Origin: an uncultured Bacteroidales bacterium
GTDB lineage: Bacteria; Bacteroidota; Bacteroidia; Bacteroidales; UBA932
NCBI GenBank assembly: GCA_900319375.1
Contig: ONOI01000002.1
Location: forward strand, 1-63,837
Direction: 5' to 3'
Length of the DNA: 63,837 bases
Part shown: piece by piece, positions 1 to 8,215 of the stretch
How positions within the stretch are numbered: position 1 is the stretch's first letter
Layout: each line of letters starts with the position of its first letter
Position numbers and translations under genes: made by a program
Notes under the pieces: model-generated
What the model saw: the letters and a program-made list of their open reading frames with translations, nothing else
Databases searched by the model: none
What the model was told of the DNA's origin: nothing

Positions 1-93
1 TATACTTCGATTTACTATACTTTCGCTAAAGTGGCTATAATCAAATACTTATAAAACTATTTTTGAATATTATTGTTCTTGAAAATGGAGTCC

Positions 94-107
94 TATGCTC
101 CACAAAA
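94..107. repeat. 14-bp copy of the tRNA-Ala 3' end
   Basis: The 14 bases TATGCTCCACAAAA here are identical to 2815-2828, which span the last acceptor-stem bases of the tRNA-Ala gene and the sequence just after it. Both copies are followed at once by a terminator-like hairpin. I see no cloverleaf upstream of this copy, so it is at most a tRNA 3' fragment. It could be an att-like scar of integration or recombination at the tRNA gene. Confidence 0.5.
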
Positions 108-137
108 GTCGCTGAATTCAGCGACTTTTTCTTTTTG
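104..137. terminator. Perfect hairpin, probable bidirectional terminator
   Basis: Bases 104-129 are a perfect 26-bp palindrome (13-bp arms, AAAAGTCGCTGAA and its complement). A T-rich tract follows on the plus strand (to 137) and a short T run on the minus strand. It lies just beyond the stop codon of the leftward gene at 144 and would end that operon. Confidence 0.75.
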
Positions 138-143
138 TCCACA

Positions 144-989
144 CTACCGAATTAGTTGGATAAGAGCCTTACACCCCTCCTCGGGGAATTTGTCGTGGTT
201 GATCAGGCTGAACATGAATGGCACCCTCACAGCATAATAAGCCAGTATCTTATGTGTGTACTCGTCAAGTGCCGCCGAATCATTCGTGCCAAGGTAAACC
301 GGAAGGAAAGTGTCCCAGAACCTGACCAAGGTCTCCTGGGTAAGATGCAGAAGGAAATCGGCCCGACTGTCTCCAAGGTTGTGGGTCATAGTCCAAAACC
401 AGCCAAGGTCCCACTCGGGAGCGCCATAGCCGAACTGACCGATGTCAATCCACAGCGTACGATTTCCGTCCGTTATGATATTGCCGATATGGAAGTCTCC
501 ATGGACACAAGTTTCAGATTCCTGGATCTTTTCGAGGAAAGCCAGGGCACGCTCCCTGTATTCCGGTGTCACGGTGCCACTGCTTAGATAGAACGAGCGC
601 AGCAGTTCCCTGATGGAGGTCAGTCTTGTCGTATCCGCCTTGGTCGAATGGAGAGCGCGGGCGGCTTTGGCAAATGCTTCTGCAATCTTCTGCATCTTCT
701 CCGGCTCCTGGGACAGGATACGTGCAAACGAGCGTTTTCCAGTGATGAACTCGTATTCAGCCCCAAGGCGCTCGCCGTCCGTGACAAGCCTATATGGCTT
801 AGGGGTAGGAATGCCAAGATCATAAACAGTCTGCGCCACCTTGAACTCTTCAATGGCAGCATCGGCATCGAATCCGTTATTATAGAGTTTCGCGAGGGAA
901 TTGCGGCTGTTGTGCTTATAGGTAATGGCAGTACCGCCTTCGCCGGAGAGTGTGTATTCGTTAAGGTTGATTGTTTCGCAGTCTTGCAT
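144..989 (-). CDS. Aminoglycoside phosphotransferase-family (APH/choline kinase fold) protein
   Basis: 281 residues with the protein-kinase-like APH fold. A glycine-rich ATP loop lies at about 16-25 and a lysine at 34. The catalytic loop HGDFHIGN is at 163-170, with D165 as the likely base and N170 as a metal ligand. The second metal motif is IDIGQFG at 181-187, where D182 replaces the usual DFG-type aspartate; EWDL follows at 192-195. This is the family of small-molecule phosphotransferases and I cannot predict the substrate; a resistance role is not implied. It is the last gene of a leftward operon behind cysE (11-bp gap) and ends at the hairpin at 104-129. Confidence 0.8.
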   Translation of the reverse strand: MQDCETINLNEYTLSGEGGTAITYKHNSRNSLAKLYNNGFDADAAIEEFKVAQTVYDLGIPTPKPYRLVTDGERLGAEYEFITGKRSFARILSQEPEKMQKIAEAFAKAARALHSTKADTTRLTSIRELLRSFYLSSGTVTPEYRERALAFLEKIQESETCVHGDFHIGNIITDGNRTLWIDIGQFGYGAPEWDLGWFWTMTHNLGDSRADFLLHLTQETLVRFWDTFLPVYLGTNDSAALDEYTHKILAYYAVRVPFMFSLINHDKFPEEGCKALIQLIR

Positions 990-1000
990 AGTGAAGTCTC

Positions 1001-1735
1001 TTAGATCCCTGCGCCGTCGGTGAATGATTCCTGGGCGCGGCCCTGGACGATGGTTGAATGTGGAGGGACGGAGTGGGTGAGCCAGACGTTGCCGCCGATA
1101 ACCGACCCCTCGCCTATCGTGACGCGGCCGAGAATGGAAGTGTTTGAATAAACGGTCACTCCGTCTTCCAGAATGGGGTGGCGCGGAACATTGAGCGGGC
1201 GGCCGTCGGGGCCGTAGCGGAAGCTCTTCGCCCCCAGCGTAACTCCTTGATACAGAGTCACATTCTTCCCTATTATTGAAGTCTCGCCGATCACGACTCC
1301 GGTCCCATGGTCGATCGCGAAGCCCTCGCCGATGACGGCGCCCGGGTGGATGTCGATGCCCGTGACGTTATGGGCATATTCGGTCAGCATGCGCGGGATG
1401 ATCGGTACTCCGAGGGTCAGCAGTTCGTGGGCAGTGCGGTAATAGAGCATCGCGGTCACGGCCGGGTAGCAGTAGATGATTTCCTGCTCGCTCTTGACTG
1501 CAGGGTCGTTTTTAGCGAGCGCCTTAACGTCCGTGTCCAGCAGGCGCTTGATTTCGGGGATGCGGACGATAAAGGCTTCCGCGGTCGGGGCATCGGTCGC
1601 CGAACGGAGGCTGTCGTACACCCCGCGCAGCGCATTTTCCTCGCGGACGTCGCTATACAGCGGGAAAACGACGTCCTTCATGCTCGCCATCATCGACTTG
1701 AGATGGCCGATAGTGCTGTTAAGGGAGAGGCTCAT
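1001..1735 (-). CDS. cysE: Serine O-acetyltransferase
   Basis: Transfers acetyl from acetyl-CoA to L-serine, giving O-acetylserine for cysteine synthesis. 244 residues: a helical N-terminal part (about 1-110) and a left-handed beta-helix of hexapeptide repeats (about 125-235). D128 in GIDIH and H143 in DHGTG are spaced 15 residues apart, as are the catalytic Asp/His pair of E. coli CysE. It resembles the shorter EpsC/SAT type. Its ATG overlaps the cysK stop by 4 bp, so the two consecutive pathway enzymes are translationally coupled. The C-terminus (TDGAGI) lacks the GDGI-type tail in exact form but keeps a terminal Ile, the feature that docks into CysK in the cysteine synthase complex. Confidence 0.93.
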   Translation of the reverse strand: MSLSLNSTIGHLKSMMASMKDVVFPLYSDVREENALRGVYDSLRSATDAPTAEAFIVRIPEIKRLLDTDVKALAKNDPAVKSEQEIIYCYPAVTAMLYYRTAHELLTLGVPIIPRMLTEYAHNVTGIDIHPGAVIGEGFAIDHGTGVVIGETSIIGKNVTLYQGVTLGAKSFRYGPDGRPLNVPRHPILEDGVTVYSNTSILGRVTIGEGSVIGGNVWLTHSVPPHSTIVQGRAQESFTDGAGI

Positions 1736-2670
1736 CGCTGGATCGGGTAGTTTTCGGAATCATAAAGGACGGTCGAGAGATAGCGTTCGCCCGTGTCCGG
1801 GAGCAGGGCCACGATCGTCTTTCCTTCGTTTTCGGGCTGGCGGCTGAGGCTGAGGGCAGCGGCGAAGGCGGCGCCGGAGGAGATTCCGACGAGCAAGCCT
1901 TCCTTAGCGGCCAGGCTGCGGGAGGCGGCAATCGCGTCATCATCGGAAATCGGGAGGACGCGATCCACAACCGCAGCGTCGTAGGTCTGCGGGACAAAGC
2001 CAGCGCCTATGCCCTGGATCTTATGTTTCCCGGCAACACCGGTCGACAGAACGGCCGAACTTTCCGGCTCCACGGCGACCACCTGAACATCGGGCTTGTG
2101 CTTCTTCAGAGCCTTGCCCGTACCGCTGACGGTCCCGCCGGTCCCAACTCCCGCGACAAAAATGTCCACGGCCCCGGCCGTATCGGCCCAAATCTCTTCG
2201 CCCGTCGTGCGCTCGTGGGCCGCCGGGTTCGCGGGATTGACAAACTGCCCTAGGATCACCGCCCCGGGGGTGCTCTCCCTTAGCGCCTCGGCCTTCGCGA
2301 TCGCGCCTTTCATCCCCTCGGCGCCCGGAGTGAGCACCAAGCTCGCGCCTAGGGCCTTTAGCAGGCTGCGGCGCTCCTGGCTCATCGTCTCCGGCATCGT
2401 CAGGACTACCTTATATCCCTTGGCCGTCCCGACCCATGCCAGACCGACTCCCGTGTTGCCGCTCGTGGGCTCGATAATAGTCGCGCCGGGCTTCAGGGTT
2501 CCCTTCTTCTCGGCATCCTCTATCATCGCGAGGGCGATACGGTCCTTTACCGAACCTCCTGGGTTGAAAAATTCGAGTTTTAAAAGAATAACCGCCTTCT
2601 GGCCTTCAAATCCGCGGACTTTCAGAAGCGGGGTTCGGCCTATAAGTTGAGTGAGTGATGTGTATACCAT
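1732..2670 (-). CDS. cysK: Cysteine synthase A (O-acetylserine sulfhydrylase)
   Basis: PLP enzyme making cysteine from O-acetylserine and sulfide. 312 residues from the ATG at 2670. I prefer this start because it gives the normal CysK N-terminus ([16 protein letters not shown]) and because the -7 box at 2695-2702 rules out a start at 2706. The PLP lysine is K42 in SVKDR, the substrate loop is PTSGNTG near 68-74, and the phosphate-binding glycine loop is [10 protein letters not shown] near 170. First gene of the cysK-cysE-APH operon. Confidence 0.94.
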   Translation of the reverse strand: MVYTSLTQLIGRTPLLKVRGFEGQKAVILLKLEFFNPGGSVKDRIALAMIEDAEKKGTLKPGATIIEPTSGNTGVGLAWVGTAKGYKVVLTMPETMSQERRSLLKALGASLVLTPGAEGMKGAIAKAEALRESTPGAVILGQFVNPANPAAHERTTGEEIWADTAGAVDIFVAGVGTGGTVSGTGKALKKHKPDVQVVAVEPESSAVLSTGVAGKHKIQGIGAGFVPQTYDAAVVDRVLPISDDDAIAASRSLAAKEGLLVGISSGAAFAAALSLSRQPENEGKTIVALLPDTGERYLSTVLYDSENYPIQR

Positions 2671-2694
2671 ACTGTTAATTAACCTTCTTGAAAA

Positions 2695-2702
2695 CAAATA
2701 TA
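2695..2702 (-). promoter_or_regulatory. -7 box of the cysK operon
   Basis: Read on the minus strand this is TATATTTG, matching the Bacteroidota -7 consensus TAnnTTTG, 24 bp upstream of the cysK ATG. I see no clear -33 TTTG. Confidence 0.55.
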
Positions 2703-2732
2703 CCATATTAATGGTTATTTAGAAAAAAGTAT

Positions 2733-2740
2733 TACTTTTG
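2733..2740 (+). promoter_or_regulatory. -7 box of the tRNA-Ala gene
   Basis: TACTTTTG fits TAnnTTTG and sits 10 bp before the mature tRNA 5' end, so transcription would begin almost at the tRNA. The -33 element is not evident. Confidence 0.55.
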
Positions 2741-2750
2741 CAGTCCCAAT

Positions 2751-2823
2751 GGGGTATTAGCTCAGTTGGTAGAGCGTTAGGTTCGCAATCTAAAGGTCAC
2801 GAGTTCGATCCTCGTATGCTCCA
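2751..2823 (+). tRNA. tRNA-Ala, anticodon CGC
   Basis: 73 nt fold into a full cloverleaf: acceptor GGGGTAT/ATGCTCC, D stem GCTC/GAGC, anticodon stem TTAGG/TCTAA, loop TTCGCAA, T arm ACGAG-TTCGATC-CTCGT. The G3-U70 wobble pair, the identity signal of alanyl-tRNA synthetase, is present and supports the call. The anticodon CGC reads GCG. The discriminator is A and the CCA end is not encoded. A terminator follows directly. Confidence 0.95.
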
Positions 2824-2830
2824 CAAAAAA

Positions 2831-2857
2831 GGCTCGGCATGCGCCGGGCCTTTTTTT
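2831..2857 (+). terminator. Terminator of the tRNA-Ala gene
   Basis: An 8-bp GC-rich stem (GGCTCGGC with GCCGGGCC, one G-T pair) and ATGC loop is followed by seven T. It starts 7 nt after the tRNA 3' end. Confidence 0.85.
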
Positions 2858-2938
2858 GTGGAGCCTTTGGCTATTATCCCCCTGCGCCCCCAAGGGACTG
2901 TGGGGCGTACCCCCCAGACCCCCTGCCCTTACTATAGA

Positions 2939-2971
2939 TTTGCTGTTTATCGCTTATTTTTTGTATTTTCG
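2939..2971 (+). promoter_or_regulatory. Promoter of the nicotinamidase gene
   Basis: TTTG at 2939-2942 and TATTTTCG at 2964-2971 are separated by 21 bp, close to the Bacteroidota -33/-7 layout. The -7 box has TTCG instead of TTTG. An alternative -7 box, TAGATTTG, lies at 2935-2942. Confidence 0.45.
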
Positions 2972-2979
2972 TCGTTGTT

Positions 2980-3483
2980 ATGAAAGTACTGGCATTAATA
3001 GATCCGCAAAACGATTTCGTGGACGGATCGATGGGGGTTGGAAAAGAGAAGTGGGCCCCGGCCTACGACTTTATTCTCGACCTTATCAACAAAGGAGAAT
3101 ACGACAGGGTGATTATGACTAAAGACTGGCACCCTATCCATCACTGTTCATTCACCCCTCAGGGCGGGCCGTGGCCGGAACACTGTGTAGAAAACACCCC
3201 CGGCGCCGAGGCTTTCGACAAGCTCGAGATCGTGGCAGACAGAATCATCCTGAAGGGCAAGGATCCTGACAAGGAGGAGTATGGAGTCGACCTGCTGGAA
3301 GGCGAGGCCAATGACGAAGTAGATATCGATGTAGTAGGCCTCTGCTACGACTACTGCGTAGCCTGCTGCGCGAAAATGACCTCCGAAGCCCATCCTAAAG
3401 CAAAGGTAACGGTCTACGCCAAGGGCTGCGTCGCAATCGACCCCGCCGCCAAGCCTGATTTTGGTCTGGCAACCGTCAAGTGA
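2980..3483 (+). CDS. pncA: Nicotinamidase (isochorismatase-family hydrolase)
   Basis: Hydrolyses nicotinamide to nicotinate for NAD salvage. 167 residues, a little short for PncA. The catalytic triad is visible: D8 in IDPQNDF, a lysine at 92 or 94 in LKGKDPD, and nucleophile C126 in YDYCV. The metal site is D49/H51 in KDWHP plus H68 in WPEHC. It is a stand-alone rightward gene between the tRNA and a small membrane-protein gene. The isochorismatase family also includes other amidases, but the combination of KDWHP metal motif and GP-WPxHC is that of nicotinamidases. Confidence 0.9.
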   Translation: MKVLALIDPQNDFVDGSMGVGKEKWAPAYDFILDLINKGEYDRVIMTKDWHPIHHCSFTPQGGPWPEHCVENTPGAEAFDKLEIVADRIILKGKDPDKEEYGVDLLEGEANDEVDIDVVGLCYDYCVACCAKMTSEAHPKAKVTVYAKGCVAIDPAAKPDFGLATVK

Positions 3484-3494
3484 GACATTTTTAG

Positions 3495-3502
3495 TATATT
3501 CG
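3495..3502 (+). promoter_or_regulatory. Possible -7 box of the 58-residue gene
   Basis: TATATTCG, a TTCG variant of TAnnTTTG, lies 28 bp before the ATG at 3531 and 12 bp after the pncA stop codon. Confidence 0.35.
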
Positions 3503-3530
3503 CACCGTTTTTTAATAAATCATTACAATT

Positions 3531-3707
3531 ATGCTCGCAAAAATTATTGCTATCCTTGGCTGGATCGTAGCCATCTGGTGTATTATCGACATCCTTAAGA
3601 AGAAGTGTGACCTCGTCAAGAAGATCCTTCTCATCGTCCTCGTTCTTGCTCTGAACTGGATCGGTGTCGCTCTCTACTACTTCTGGCTCAGGAAGGCCGT
3701 CAACTAA
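3531..3707 (+). CDS. Small two-helix membrane protein (58 residues)
   Basis: An open frame from ATG 3531 to TAA 3705-3707. The protein has a hydrophobic helix at about 4-20 (IIAILGWIVAIWCIIDIL), a charged loop KKKCDLVKK, and a second helix at about 32-52 ending YYFWLRKAVN. The layout and aromatic second helix recall small phospholipase-D-N-terminal-like (PLDc_N) membrane proteins common in Bacteroidota, but the match is by shape only. Codon use resembles its neighbours and a plausible -7 box precedes it. Function unknown. Confidence 0.7.
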   Translation: MLAKIIAILGWIVAIWCIIDILKKKCDLVKKILLIVLVLALNWIGVALYYFWLRKAVN

Positions 3708-3725
3708 TACGGCTACAATCCTGGC

Positions 3726-5897
3726 TTGAGGAAAACTTCACTCATATTATTATCTCTACTACTTCCAGCCTTGGCTTTCGCACAGATGTCAAGGCTGGAT
3801 AGCTTGTCGATGGTCTCTGTCGACACCCTTGACGCCGCTGTCATCAGGGACGAAAAGACCATCAGACAGATAGTTACCCAGACCAGCCTTCAGAGAATAG
3901 ACGGATCTCAAATCGGCCGCAACTTCGCTGTTCTGGGAACCCCGGACCTGATCAAGACCCTGCAGATGATGCCCGGTGTCTCGGGCGGCGCGGAACTCTC
4001 TTCCGGCCTGTATGTTCGCGGTGGCGACGGATCGGACAACCTGTTCCTGCTGGACCAGGTCCCCATGTACCAGATCAGCCACTTCGTCGGCATGTTCTCG
4101 TCGTTCAATACAGACGTTATCGACTATGCCGACTTCTATAAGGGCGGTTTCCCGGCGCGCTTCGGCGGCCGCCTTTCGTCCGTGGTCGATGTGGGCGTAA
4201 AAGACGGTGATTTCAATAAATGGCACGGCACCGTCTCCCTGGGCCTTGTAGACGGACACGTTCAGATCGAGGGCCCGATTATCCCCGGAAAGACCTCCAT
4301 CAACTTCGGAGCCCGAAGAACCTGGACAGATATAGTCAAGAGCATCGCCATGCTCTTTATCAAGAACCCTAACACCGAAGAGATGGCGGGAAAGACCCAC
4401 TACGACTTCGGCGACTTCAACCTTAAACTTGTCCACAAATTCTCTCCTGTCAGCAAGCTTTCCTGGTCCAGTTACTACGGTCAGGACCTCCTGAAAGCCG
4501 GACTGGTTGTAAACCAGAGGGAAGACAACTCCTCGACAAGAGCAGATCTCGACTTCAACCTTAAATGGGGCAACATCCTCAGCACACTCACCTGGGACCG
4601 TCAGTGGTCCGAGACCTTCGATATGGAGGCCTCGCTCTTCTACACCAATTACACGTCCCGTATGGAGGCTGTTGTCGACGCCTCGATGGTCGAGGTCGAC
4701 GAGGATGGCAATAGGACCAATATGGGCCTCAACCTCTTCGAGAACAACCTTTCGCGAGTGTACGACATCGGAGCGAAGGTCAATTTCTTCAGCAAGCGCT
4801 GGGAGGGACACCACATCCGCTTCGGCGGGAGCGGCCTTGTCCACACCTATGACCCCTCGCGCGATTCCGGAATCAAGGTGAAAATGAACGGGATGCCGGT
4901 TACCGACATGACCCCCGACAAACAGAGCAAACACTACCTCGGAGGCGAGATGGCCGCGTATGCCGAAGACGAAATTACGCTCGGGCGAAGGTGGCGCCTG
5001 AACCTTGGCCTGCGGGACGCCCTTTACCTCGTAGACGGCAAGGCCTACAACCGGATAGAGCCCCGCGCCGCAGTTAAATTCATGGCCACGGACTACCTCG
5101 ACTTCAAGGGCTCTTTCTCGACCATGAACCAGTTTGCCCACCAGGTCTCGGCAGTCTACATCGACCTGCCCACCAACCTCTGGATGCCCTCCACGGCCAA
5201 GGTCAAGCCGATGAACTCGAACCAGTACGTCCTCGGCGGAACGCTCAAGCTGCCCGTCGGAGTAAGCGTTGATATCGAGGCATTCTACAAGTCTATGACT
5301 CACCTCTACGAATATACCGGCACCAACGCCATCCTGCCCCAGATCGACCGCTGGGAGGAAGTATTCGAAGAGGGTATCGGCCGTGCCTACGGAACCGAAC
5401 TGAGTATCGAATACGAGTCGAAAAAGTTCCAGGCGGCAGCATACTATACTTTAGCCAAGAGCGAACGTCTGTTCCGTACATTCTCCCCTTCCTGGTATCC
5501 CGACCGTTTCGACAACAGACATAAGGTGACACTTACCGCCTCATACCATTTCAACAAACATTTCGAGCTATACGGGGCGTGGCTCTACCACAGCGGCAAC
5601 CGCTTCACCGGGAAGACCGGAGTCATCTGGAACGGTGAAAACGAACTGGGATACGAACTTTACGGCTCTCCGAACAACTTCGAGCTGCCGGCCTACCACA
5701 GGATGGACGTGGGCCTCAACTTCCACAAAAAGACGCGCCACGGTTTCGATTCCACTACCACGATCAGCCTCTACAACGCCTATAACCACGTCAACCCGAT
5801 GTTCGGCTTTACCGAGCAGCACGAGGGCCGCATGGTCGGCGTTGCCTACGGCATCATCCCTATCATTCCTACCATCAGTTTCTGTTTAAAGTTCTGA
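3726..5897 (+). CDS. TonB-dependent outer-membrane receptor
   Basis: 723 residues, starting with TTG. A signal peptide covers 1-20 (cut after AFAQ). The plug domain lies at about 45-155 (LKTLQMMPGV, VRGGDGSDNLFLLD) and a 22-strand-type barrel follows to a C-terminal Phe. The N-terminal carboxypeptidase-regulatory-like domain found in most Bacteroidota SusC-type receptors is missing; the mature protein goes almost directly into the plug. The next gene, 6 bp on, is a DUF4249 lipoprotein, the usual partner of this receptor class, so the two probably form one import complex. Substrate unknown. No close -7 box is obvious, so it may be read from the upstream promoter. Confidence 0.9.
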   Translation: MRKTSLILLSLLLPALAFAQMSRLDSLSMVSVDTLDAAVIRDEKTIRQIVTQTSLQRIDGSQIGRNFAVLGTPDLIKTLQMMPGVSGGAELSSGLYVRGGDGSDNLFLLDQVPMYQISHFVGMFSSFNTDVIDYADFYKGGFPARFGGRLSSVVDVGVKDGDFNKWHGTVSLGLVDGHVQIEGPIIPGKTSINFGARRTWTDIVKSIAMLFIKNPNTEEMAGKTHYDFGDFNLKLVHKFSPVSKLSWSSYYGQDLLKAGLVVNQREDNSSTRADLDFNLKWGNILSTLTWDRQWSETFDMEASLFYTNYTSRMEAVVDASMVEVDEDGNRTNMGLNLFENNLSRVYDIGAKVNFFSKRWEGHHIRFGGSGLVHTYDPSRDSGIKVKMNGMPVTDMTPDKQSKHYLGGEMAAYAEDEITLGRRWRLNLGLRDALYLVDGKAYNRIEPRAAVKFMATDYLDFKGSFSTMNQFAHQVSAVYIDLPTNLWMPSTAKVKPMNSNQYVLGGTLKLPVGVSVDIEAFYKSMTHLYEYTGTNAILPQIDRWEEVFEEGIGRAYGTELSIEYESKKFQAAAYYTLAKSERLFRTFSPSWYPDRFDNRHKVTLTASYHFNKHFELYGAWLYHSGNRFTGKTGVIWNGENELGYELYGSPNNFELPAYHRMDVGLNFHKKTRHGFDSTTTISLYNAYNHVNPMFGFTEQHEGRMVGVAYGIIPIIPTISFCLKF

Positions 5898-5903
5898 CGC
5901 CCT

Positions 5904-6878
5904 ATGAAAAATAAGATATCGCTAATACTTCTTCTGGCGCTGGGGCTCTGCTCCTGCGAGGAGCGCTTCGAACTGAACGACGTGGGCGGAGAACCCAGAA
6001 TGTATGTCGAATGCTATGCCGGACTCGCAGACACAACGATAGTCCAGCTCTACAAAGCTATGCCCGTTAACGCCAAGGCCTCAGACGGAAGGGATTTTAC
6101 TCTGAAGCGCCTCGATTTCAAGATTAACGGAACGCCTGTCAGTCTGAAATCTTTAAGCGACTCTCTGTCTTGGTTCTATACAGACAGCCCTGTCAGCGCT
6201 GGCTCTGAACTCAGCCTTGAAGTAGAAACGGAAGAGACGGCACCGATAAGCGCAACTGCTACCGTGCCGACCAAGCCCGCATTCACTACTACCGCCGAGA
6301 TGATTGGAGGACCGGTAATGCCTTATATTCAGTTTACGGTCAACTTCCAGGGCGAGGTCGCTCCAACTGACCGCTATGGAATCGGAATAAAACAGTACAT
6401 CAAGACCCACCGCGACGACGGCTCCGAAGATATCGAATATGATATGTCCGCCGCGCCTACTATGATCAACGGAGATATTGCGGCAGAGCATAGCCTTACT
6501 GTGATGGGATATCCCGAGTCATTCCATTTCGGGATGTTCAGCGGAGAAGACCTCGGAAACGGCAAGACAATCAACGCAATAATGATGTACGACCCCCGCG
6601 ACTACACCTGGGAGGAAACCAAATACGACGATGAGGGTAACGAAATCGGAACCGTAACGGTAACACTTTCACTAAAACTTCAGATACAGATACTGAGGTT
6701 CTCTGATGAGAGCTACGGTTATCTCTATTCTCTTTACAACCGCCAGGACAATCTCCTCGCCATGCTGGGCTTCTGCCCTCCCACCGTTGCCTACACCAAC
6801 ATAGCCGGCGGGTACGGCGTACTCGGCGGGCTCTCACTCGCAGAAAGCGAAATAATAGATATCGCGGATCTTCTTTAG
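5904..6878 (+). CDS. DUF4249 surface lipoprotein, partner of the TonB receptor
   Basis: 324 residues with a lipoprotein signal and lipobox LCSC, C18 being the lipidated cysteine. After it come EERFELND and the motif region typical of DUF4249 (VECYAGLADTTIVQLYKA, an Ig-like start). DUF4249 proteins are encoded with TonB receptors and are thought to act like SusD as surface lids, although the ligand is unknown. It overlaps the end of the convergent lpdA by 4 bp, so no space is left for a conventional terminator. Confidence 0.85.
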   Translation: MKNKISLILLLALGLCSCEERFELNDVGGEPRMYVECYAGLADTTIVQLYKAMPVNAKASDGRDFTLKRLDFKINGTPVSLKSLSDSLSWFYTDSPVSAGSELSLEVETEETAPISATATVPTKPAFTTTAEMIGGPVMPYIQFTVNFQGEVAPTDRYGIGIKQYIKTHRDDGSEDIEYDMSAAPTMINGDIAAEHSLTVMGYPESFHFGMFSGEDLGNGKTINAIMMYDPRDYTWEETKYDDEGNEIGTVTVTLSLKLQIQILRFSDESYGYLYSLYNRQDNLLAMLGFCPPTVAYTNIAGGYGVLGGLSLAESEIIDIADLL

Positions 6879-8215
6879 GCCGAGTGCGCGGCCGATTGAA
6901 TTACCTCTCCAAGAGTAGGATGTGCGTGGATAACCGACTGAAGGTCGGCTAAAGTCGCGCGCTTGGAGAGCAGCGCGGCGATTTCCTGCACGATATCAGC
7001 TGCATGGGGCCCGAAAAGATGGCAGCCCAGCAGGCGGCCGTCCTGCTCTGCGACGAGCAGCTTGCAGAAGCCGTCTGCATCGTCCATGGACACGGCCTTG
7101 CCGTTGGCGCGGAACATCGACTTCAGGCAGCGGACCGGAATTCCGGCAGCCTCAGCCTCTTCCTCCGTCATGCCGACCGTAGCCGCCTCGGGCATCGTGA
7201 ACACGGCCGCGGGGATGATGCCGAAATCGATCGAATCCGCCTGGCCGCAGATGTGATTGAGAGCCCGAAGACCCTGGAACGTAGCGGCATGGGCCAGCAT
7301 CATCTGGCCGAGGACATCGCCTATCGCGTAAACGCCAGAGACGTTCGTCTGCATATTCTGATCGACCGTGATGCCCCTGCGGGTGAATTCGATCCCGATG
7401 TCGGAGAGATTCAGCGAGTCCAGGTTCGCCCTGCGGCCTACTGCCATCAGGACCACGTCCGCCTCTACTGCCGCCTCGCCCGTCTTCGCAAGATACGAAA
7501 CCGAAAGACCGCCGCCGACCTGAGAGACGCCGGTCACCTGCGCGGCAGTTTCGATTTTGATACCCCGCTTGCCGAGCGCGAGCTTCAGCCTCTTCGCGAG
7601 GTCGACGTCGAACCTCGGCAGGATAGTGGGCGCGTATTCCAGAACTGAAACTTCGCTGCCGAAGCTCTTGAATATTGATGCGAACTCAAGGCCGATTACG
7701 CCGCCGCCGATTACGGCCAGGCGCCTGGGGACCTCCGGAAGATTCAGAATCTCGCGGGAGGTGACAACGCCCGGGAGGTTGGCGCCCGGAATCGGGAGCG
7801 ATGCAGACACTGAGCCCACAGCGATTATAATCTTGTCGCCGGCGATTTCCTCGCCGTTAACGATGACCGTGCGCGAGTCTTTTAGTGAAGCGTGGCCTTC
7901 GACCAGGGTGATAAGTTTGTTTTTCATCAGCTGGGCGATTCCGGCCTGGAGCTGCCCTACTACCGCCTCCTTGCGCTCGAGAACTTTTGAGTAGTCGAAC
8001 GCAGGAGCGACAGTTATTCCGAGAGCCTCCGCCCTACGCATTTCTTCGATAAGGCCTGCATAGTGGCAGAAGGTTTTAGTAGGGATGCAGCCTTCGTTGA
8101 GGCAGGTTCCGCCGAGGGGACCGTCGCTGATAAGAGTAACTTCTATTCCCCTTTTTGCCGCTTCAACTGCGGTTTCGTATCCGCCAGGACCGGCGCCAAT
8201 GATTATAATTCGCAT
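6875..8215 (-). CDS. lpdA: Dihydrolipoyl dehydrogenase (glycine-cleavage L protein)
   Basis: Reoxidises dihydrolipoyl-H protein with NAD+. 446 residues. FAD-binding GAGPGGYET starts at 7; the redox-active disulfide is C38/C43 in GGTCLNEGC; the NAD-binding GGGVIGLE lies near 168; the C-terminal interface motif HAHPTLGE, with the active-site His, is near 433. It is the last gene of the glycine-cleavage operon and overlaps gcvPB by 13 bp, which argues that it serves this system rather than a 2-oxoacid dehydrogenase. Confidence 0.95.
   Translation of the reverse strand: MRIIIIGAGPGGYETAVEAAKRGIEVTLISDGPLGGTCLNEGCIPTKTFCHYAGLIEEMRRAEALGITVAPAFDYSKVLERKEAVVGQLQAGIAQLMKNKLITLVEGHASLKDSRTVIVNGEEIAGDKIIIAVGSVSASLPIPGANLPGVVTSREILNLPEVPRRLAVIGGGVIGLEFASIFKSFGSEVSVLEYAPTILPRFDVDLAKRLKLALGKRGIKIETAAQVTGVSQVGGGLSVSYLAKTGEAAVEADVVLMAVGRRANLDSLNLSDIGIEFTRRGITVDQNMQTNVSGVYAIGDVLGQMMLAHAATFQGLRALNHICGQADSIDFGIIPAAVFTMPEAATVGMTEEEAEAAGIPVRCLKSMFRANGKAVSMDDADGFCKLLVAEQDGRLLGCHLFGPHAADIVQEIAALLSKRATLADLQSVIHAHPTLGEVIQSAAHSA

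Noticed and set aside
1-93. Complete tRNA or tmRNA ending at 102
   Set aside because: No matching acceptor strand, D arm or T arm could be found upstream.
144-989. Calling the phosphotransferase an antibiotic-resistance gene
   Set aside because: The APH fold is shared by many metabolic kinases, and the gene lies in a cysteine-synthesis operon with no resistance context.
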